Assembly (NCBI GenBank): GCA_039933315.1
Contig: JBDTOI010000009.1
Location: 1 to 52,951 of the forward strand
Length of the DNA stretch: 52,951 nt
Source: DASXRU01 sp039933315
GTDB taxonomy: Bacteria; Acidobacteriota; Blastocatellia; Pyrinomonadales; Pyrinomonadaceae
Reading direction: 5' to 3'
Part shown: in pieces, positions 49,100-52,951 of the stretch
Position numbering within the stretch: the first letter of the stretch is position 1
Layout of the letters: every line of letters starts with the position of its first letter
Translations under genes and position numbers: made by a program
Notes under the pieces: model-generated
Told to the model about the DNA's origin: nothing
What the model saw: only the letters and a program-made list of their open reading frames with translations
Database searches by the model: none

Positions 49100-50446
49100 A
49101 TGAAAAAATACATCGAGCTGCTCTTTTATGTTTCGTTCGGCGCGGGCATGGCGTTTGGCACCAGCTCATTCACCATGATGTCCGGCCTTTTCGAGATCAC
49201 GACCACCGTTTGGGTCGTAATAGCAATTTGCCTCTCCGGTCTGCTCTGCATCCTGATCTCAACTTCGGTGGCCGAGATGGCCAGCATGTACCCGTCCTCG
49301 CCCGGTATTCGCACTTATCTCAAAGTCGCGTTTGGTAATCGCGTGTCGCTGCTGCTGGTGTACCTCTATTTGATTTTCATGGTCCTGATCGCGGGCGTTG
49401 AGAGCTATATGTTCTCCCTGGTGGCCACGGCGATTTTCCCCAACGTCTCTTCAATCGCCGTGGTGTTGGGATTGCTGGCTTTTACCATCACGATTAACCT
49501 TTTGGGTTGGGAGCTGCCCCGGGGGATGCAGATCATCGCGACGTTCCTTCTGATTGTTGGCATTCTCGCGTTGGGGATTATGGCACTAGTTCACGTGCCG
49601 GTCGGGACGGTCAGGCTGGTGCAGGACTCAGGAAACACCTGGCAGCAACTCGCGCTCCTCCCCGCGGCGGTTATAATGGCGGTGTTTCTTTTCACGGGTT
49701 TTGAATGGGTGACGTTGTTGGGATTCAGCCCAAAGTCCTACGAACGGCGCATTCCTCTTTCAATGCCGCTGGCAATTCTGACCAACGTGCTGGCCTACTC
49801 AATTTTTGTGGTGGCCATGTCTTTCCAACTACCGCGGGAAATTCTTGCCGGCGAACCGCACGCCCCCCAAATCCCGTTCTTTCGGCACATGCTGGGAAAC
49901 TATGGAGTCTATGTAGCCGGCGGATTTTCCCTGCTGGCCGTGATTTCAACTTTCAATGCCGGCATCATGGGTGGCTCGCGTTTGATCTACGTCTTAACCC
50001 GCGAAGGCAATCTTCCCAAGTGGTGCGCCACGATGTCGCTTCGCACCGGCGCGCCCATTGGGGGCATCATCGTGCTCGGCAGCATGGCCACAGTCTCGTC
50101 GCTGTTGGTCGTCACCTACCATGTTGAGATTCTGGCGGCTGTCATTGGCTCGACTATCGTGTCCTTTGTGTATGCAGCCTTCATGTGGGCCAGGCTCCGT
50201 TTGCTTAAGACCCAACCAAACGCCAAGCGAAGTTTCCGCACGCCGGTGCCGGCATGGATGCAGTGGGCGATCATAGTTATCATGCCGATAATGGGTATCC
50301 TTTCGTTATTCTCGCAGGTGGGGAGCATGATTCTGCCGGTGGCGGGTCTGCTGCTTTTCAGTGGGATGGCAGCTATTCTCGCCCGCTGGTCCTGGACGCG
50401 GACCGCCAATCAGGAATTAACCCGGCAGGCTCGCGAAAACGCTTAG
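49100..50446 (+). CDS. APC superfamily amino-acid permease
   Basis: A 448-residue transporter with twelve hydrophobic helices. The first helix region SFGAGMAFGTSSFTMMSGLF matches the unwound TM1 substrate site of the family, and the chain continues with EMASMYPSSPGIRTYLKVAFG. Substrate is probably an amino acid or amine. Its stop codon is immediately followed by the ATG of the aminotransferase fusion (zero bases between). It may import the amino donor or amino acid used by the locus, or export an amine product. Confidence 0.88.
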   Translation: MKKYIELLFYVSFGAGMAFGTSSFTMMSGLFEITTTVWVVIAICLSGLLCILISTSVAEMASMYPSSPGIRTYLKVAFGNRVSLLLVYLYLIFMVLIAGVESYMFSLVATAIFPNVSSIAVVLGLLAFTITINLLGWELPRGMQIIATFLLIVGILALGIMALVHVPVGTVRLVQDSGNTWQQLALLPAAVIMAVFLFTGFEWVTLLGFSPKSYERRIPLSMPLAILTNVLAYSIFVVAMSFQLPREILAGEPHAPQIPFFRHMLGNYGVYVAGGFSLLAVISTFNAGIMGGSRLIYVLTREGNLPKWCATMSLRTGAPIGGIIVLGSMATVSSLLVVTYHVEILAAVIGSTIVSFVYAAFMWARLRLLKTQPNAKRSFRTPVPAWMQWAIIVIMPIMGILSLFSQVGSMILPVAGLLLFSGMAAILARWSWTRTANQELTRQARENA

Positions 50447-52852
50447 ATGGACGATTACGGTCATTACTGCCGCCCCGGGCTGGTGCGCATGCTACACGCG
50501 CTTAGCCTGGACGCCGTGTACGAGCGTGGCGAAGGCGACCGGCTCTGGCGCAGGCAGGGCGACGATCTAATCGAGGTGCTGGATCTGGTGGGCGGATTCG
50601 GCGCCAACCTGTTCGGTCATAATCATCCTGACCTGGTAGCGGAAGAACGTCGCCTGCTGGATGAAAAGGTCCCGATGCTGGCGCAAGGTTCTTGTCGCAG
50701 TGGAGCAGCGCGCCTGGCAAAAGCTTTGTGCGAACGCCTGGGCGATTACATCGTCATCTGTACTAATTCCGGAGCGGAAACTGTCGAGGCTGCGATCAAA
50801 CACAGTTACCTGGAACGGCGCCGTCCCATCTACTGGGCCCAGGAAAACGCATTTCATGGCAAGACGCTCGGCGCTATTCAGTTAACCTCTTCTTACCGCG
50901 AACCCTATTCAATTTTCGGACCCGAGGTTCGCCTGCTGGATCCGGACGATCCTGCAACCTGGGCGGCGGCCGAAGCCGATGCCGATCAAGTCTCTGCTGC
51001 CTATATCGAACCCATCCAGGGCGAGGGCGGCATCAATCCTCTGCCCCAGCCCTTCATTGAATGGCTATCGAAAACCTGTCGCAAGCATGGCATTCCCCTC
51101 GTAGTTGACGAGATTCAAACGGGAATGGGCCGCACGGGAACGTTCCTCGCTTCGCAGGCGATGGGCATTTCGCCCGACTACCTTTGCCTCTCAAAATCCC
51201 TGGGTGGCGGTTTGATGAAGATCGGCGCGCTGCTGATCAAGCGGCAACGTTTCGTTTCCGACTTCTCAGTGAAACATACGTCAACTTTCGCCGAAGATGA
51301 TCGCAGCTGTCTGATGGCTGTAAAGGCGCTGGAGATTCTCGATCGGGACAATCTGCCGGCCCGTTGCGCCGCGCGGGGCGAGTACCTGCTGCAAAAACTG
51401 CGCGAGCTGCATAAACGATACCCCGATCAGATAAAGGACGTGCGCGGCAAGGGACTGATGGTGGGGCTCGAGCTACAGGATCTCTCAGACTCGCCCTCAA
51501 ACTCGTTCCGCATGCTTTCACAGCAGGACTACCTCGGTTATTTGACGACGGCATATCTGCTGAATGTGCATCGGATTCGCGTAGCCCCGGCGCTCAGCAA
51601 TCCTTCAACGATCCGGGTTGAGCCTTCGGCATACATTTCGGAGGCAGACCTGGATCGGTTTGTTGACGCGATGGCGATGTTTTGCCGGGCCGTGCAGGCA
51701 CTCGATGTAACTCACTTGACTGCGTACCAGGTAGGCCGGGCCTCTGATCCGGTTGTTGATTACAGCGAATCGCGCACCGTGAACCGGGAAGCGCCCCGGT
51801 CTTCACATCGGGTCGGCTTTCTCGGTCATCTGATCATGCCCGAGCACGCACCGCTTTGGGATCCTTCGCTGAAGGCGCTGCAAACTTCGGAAATGGAAGC
51901 ATACATGGCCCGGCCTTCGCGCATTCTCGGGCCCACTGTCTTTGAACAGCTGAACGTCCGATCGAAGACCGGAGAAGAAGTCCACTTTAGCTACATTGCG
52001 CTCGATTTGACTCCGCGCCAGGTACTCTCCGCGATGCAGGAGCGCGACGCCCGCTGGATTATGGAAAAGATCGAAGACTCGGTGGTGATGGCCAAGGATG
52101 AGGGGTGCAGCGTGCTGGGCCTCGGCGCGTATACGTCAATCCTCTCCGGCAATTGCCAGCGCGTGAAGACCAACGGGATTGCGCTTACCTCCGGAAACTC
52201 TTTGACGGTGGGTATGGGTATCCTGGCCCTGCAAAGAACTGCTGAGCGCATGGGCATCGACTTGTCGCAGGCCAAGCTGGGCGTCCTGGGGGCCACGGGA
52301 AACATTGCCACCACGTATGCAGTAATGATGGCGCCGCATGTGGCGGAGCTGGTCTTGATCGTGCGCGACCCTAACTCACCGCGCTTGCAATCCGTGGTGG
52401 ATCAAATTAAGGCTGCGGTGCCCGGGATAAAAGTAACGGTCGCCGTACACGTCGCGGCACTGCGCGAGTGTTCCCTGATTGTTACCGCCTCGAACGCGTC
52501 TGAGCCGTTGATACACGCTCAACACTTAGGATCAGGCTCTGTGATAATTTGCGACATCTCAGTGCCCTCCGACGTCGCTCCCGACGTGACTCGGGACCGT
52601 CCCGACGTCGAGATAATCCATGGCGGCGTGGTTCGGCTGCCAAATAACCCCGATTTTGTAATTGCCGGTCTGCCTTTAGAAAAAGGACACGTTTACGCCT
52701 GCATGGCTGAGACATTGTTGATGGGTCTCGAGGGAATCAACTCCCACGGGTCGTACGGCCCGGTCAAGCCGGAAGGCGTGCGCCAGGCCATGGCCATGGC
52801 CGAGAAGCATGGTTTTGAGCTGGGCGAAAACCCCAGTGGCTGGACTTATTGA
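50447..52852 (+). CDS. Class III aminotransferase fused to acyl-ACP reductase-like domain
   Basis: An 801-residue bifunctional protein. Residues 1-430 are a class III PLP aminotransferase (SGAETVEAAIKHSYLERR, Asp221 in VVDEIQTGMGRTG, PLP Lys250 in LSKSLGGGLMK). Residues 460-801 closely resemble cyanobacterial acyl-ACP reductase (AAR): GFLGHLIMPEHA, LGLGAYTSILSGN, LTSGNSLTVGM, Rossmann motif LGATGN (614-619), HGGVVRLP, and ACMAETLLMGLEG. The last holds Cys752 where AAR has its acyl-thioester Cys294. Inference: the reductase makes a fatty aldehyde from acyl-ACP with NADPH, and the aminotransferase turns it into a long-chain amine. It begins at the base after the permease stop. Confidence 0.88.
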   Translation: MDDYGHYCRPGLVRMLHALSLDAVYERGEGDRLWRRQGDDLIEVLDLVGGFGANLFGHNHPDLVAEERRLLDEKVPMLAQGSCRSGAARLAKALCERLGDYIVICTNSGAETVEAAIKHSYLERRRPIYWAQENAFHGKTLGAIQLTSSYREPYSIFGPEVRLLDPDDPATWAAAEADADQVSAAYIEPIQGEGGINPLPQPFIEWLSKTCRKHGIPLVVDEIQTGMGRTGTFLASQAMGISPDYLCLSKSLGGGLMKIGALLIKRQRFVSDFSVKHTSTFAEDDRSCLMAVKALEILDRDNLPARCAARGEYLLQKLRELHKRYPDQIKDVRGKGLMVGLELQDLSDSPSNSFRMLSQQDYLGYLTTAYLLNVHRIRVAPALSNPSTIRVEPSAYISEADLDRFVDAMAMFCRAVQALDVTHLTAYQVGRASDPVVDYSESRTVNREAPRSSHRVGFLGHLIMPEHAPLWDPSLKALQTSEMEAYMARPSRILGPTVFEQLNVRSKTGEEVHFSYIALDLTPRQVLSAMQERDARWIMEKIEDSVVMAKDEGCSVLGLGAYTSILSGNCQRVKTNGIALTSGNSLTVGMGILALQRTAERMGIDLSQAKLGVLGATGNIATTYAVMMAPHVAELVLIVRDPNSPRLQSVVDQIKAAVPGIKVTVAVHVAALRECSLIVTASNASEPLIHAQHLGSGSVIICDISVPSDVAPDVTRDRPDVEIIHGGVVRLPNNPDFVIAGLPLEKGHVYACMAETLLMGLEGINSHGSYGPVKPEGVRQAMAMAEKHGFELGENPSGWTY

Positions 52853-52915
52853 TGTTGCGGTTGCTCATCTTGCCTACTGCCTCCCGTCCAAGACATTATT
52901 CAAGAGTGAAAATTC

Positions 52916-52945
52916 GCAGGTCGGGAAGGGCGGTTTACCCCCGCT
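52916..52945 (+). repeat. REP related to the RAYT unit, truncated context
   Basis: GCAGGTCGGGAAGGGCGG then TTTACCCCCGCT resembles the 29-bp REP at 12625-12653 (GCAGTCAGGAAGGTGGGC, TTGCCCCCGCT), with several changes. It lies 63 bases after the aminotransferase-reductase stop and close to the right edge, so another RAYT or REP partner could lie outside the window. Confidence 0.6.
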
Positions 52946-52951
52946 CAAGTT

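Overview
The window reads as chromosomal DNA of a GC-moderate (roughly 55 percent GC by eye) soil-type bacterium, most likely an acidobacterium of the Blastocatellia/Pyrinomonadaceae kind. That placement is an inference. It rests on a TolB-propeller Ser/Thr kinase paired with an ECF sigma factor, small secreted proteins of an acidobacterial type, a FecR/anti-sigma giant, DUF4388 modules, and several gene orders. I see no phage, plasmid backbone, CRISPR array or rRNA. One tRNA-Leu (CAG) has a near-consensus promoter and a strong terminator.

Layout. 1-2884: partial secreted protein, endonuclease/phosphatase, CDGSH protein, TauE permease, 3-methyladenine DNA glycosylase. 3114-4109: response regulator with a DUF4388-like tail, behind a possible sigma-54 site. 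4572-8987 (minus): five-gene operon with two ABC-2 exporters and a small membrane protein. 9186-12533 (minus): ECF sigma factor and a 903-residue zinc-finger/FecR protein. 12625-13355: a RAYT transposase with one frameshift, between two perfect 29-bp inverted REPs. 13399-18980: DUF885 hydrolase, then ECF sigma, Ser/Thr kinase and a decayed second kinase start. 19221-22055: secreted proteins and ruvC. 22490-26177: TrxR-like flavoprotein and the yggS-yggT-yggU-yebC row. 26575-31441: secreted basic protein, tRNA-Leu, DUF6941 protein, ligA, M20 dipeptidase. 31550-37111: GNAT enzyme, soluble histidine kinase, DUF4388-DnaJ-TPR protein, HD-GYP protein and a methyltransferase-like partner. 37265-43325: enoyl-CoA hydratase, zinc ribbon, histone-deacetylase-like enzyme, BON, PilZ and MFS proteins.

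43385-52852 is the most exciting part: a probable, apparently undescribed lipid-amine locus. A tri-domain FAAL-ACP-alpha-oxoamine synthase faces a plus-strand run of acyl-CoA dehydrogenase, SCP2-like lipid carrier, amino-acid permease, and an 801-residue fusion of a class III aminotransferase with a domain closely resembling cyanobacterial acyl-ACP reductase. Its reductase half keeps the catalytic-type cysteine. The logic is to load a fatty acid on ACP, condense it with an amino acid and/or reduce it to an aldehyde, then transaminate to a long-chain amine. The parts list resembles the fatty-amine arm of tambjamine biosynthesis, but the architecture differs.

The second theme is intergenic. Almost every operon gap carries a dyad element, and many are built of 7-nt words (GATCTGA, AATCCGA, TCTGACC, GAAACTC and others). 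They abut start codons (tauE-like gene, mpg, ligA), supply a stop codon (MFS gene), and in one ABC ATPase have been captured as coding sequence, giving an SEIRNPQ-type N-terminal repeat. All function calls are read from sequence without database searches.
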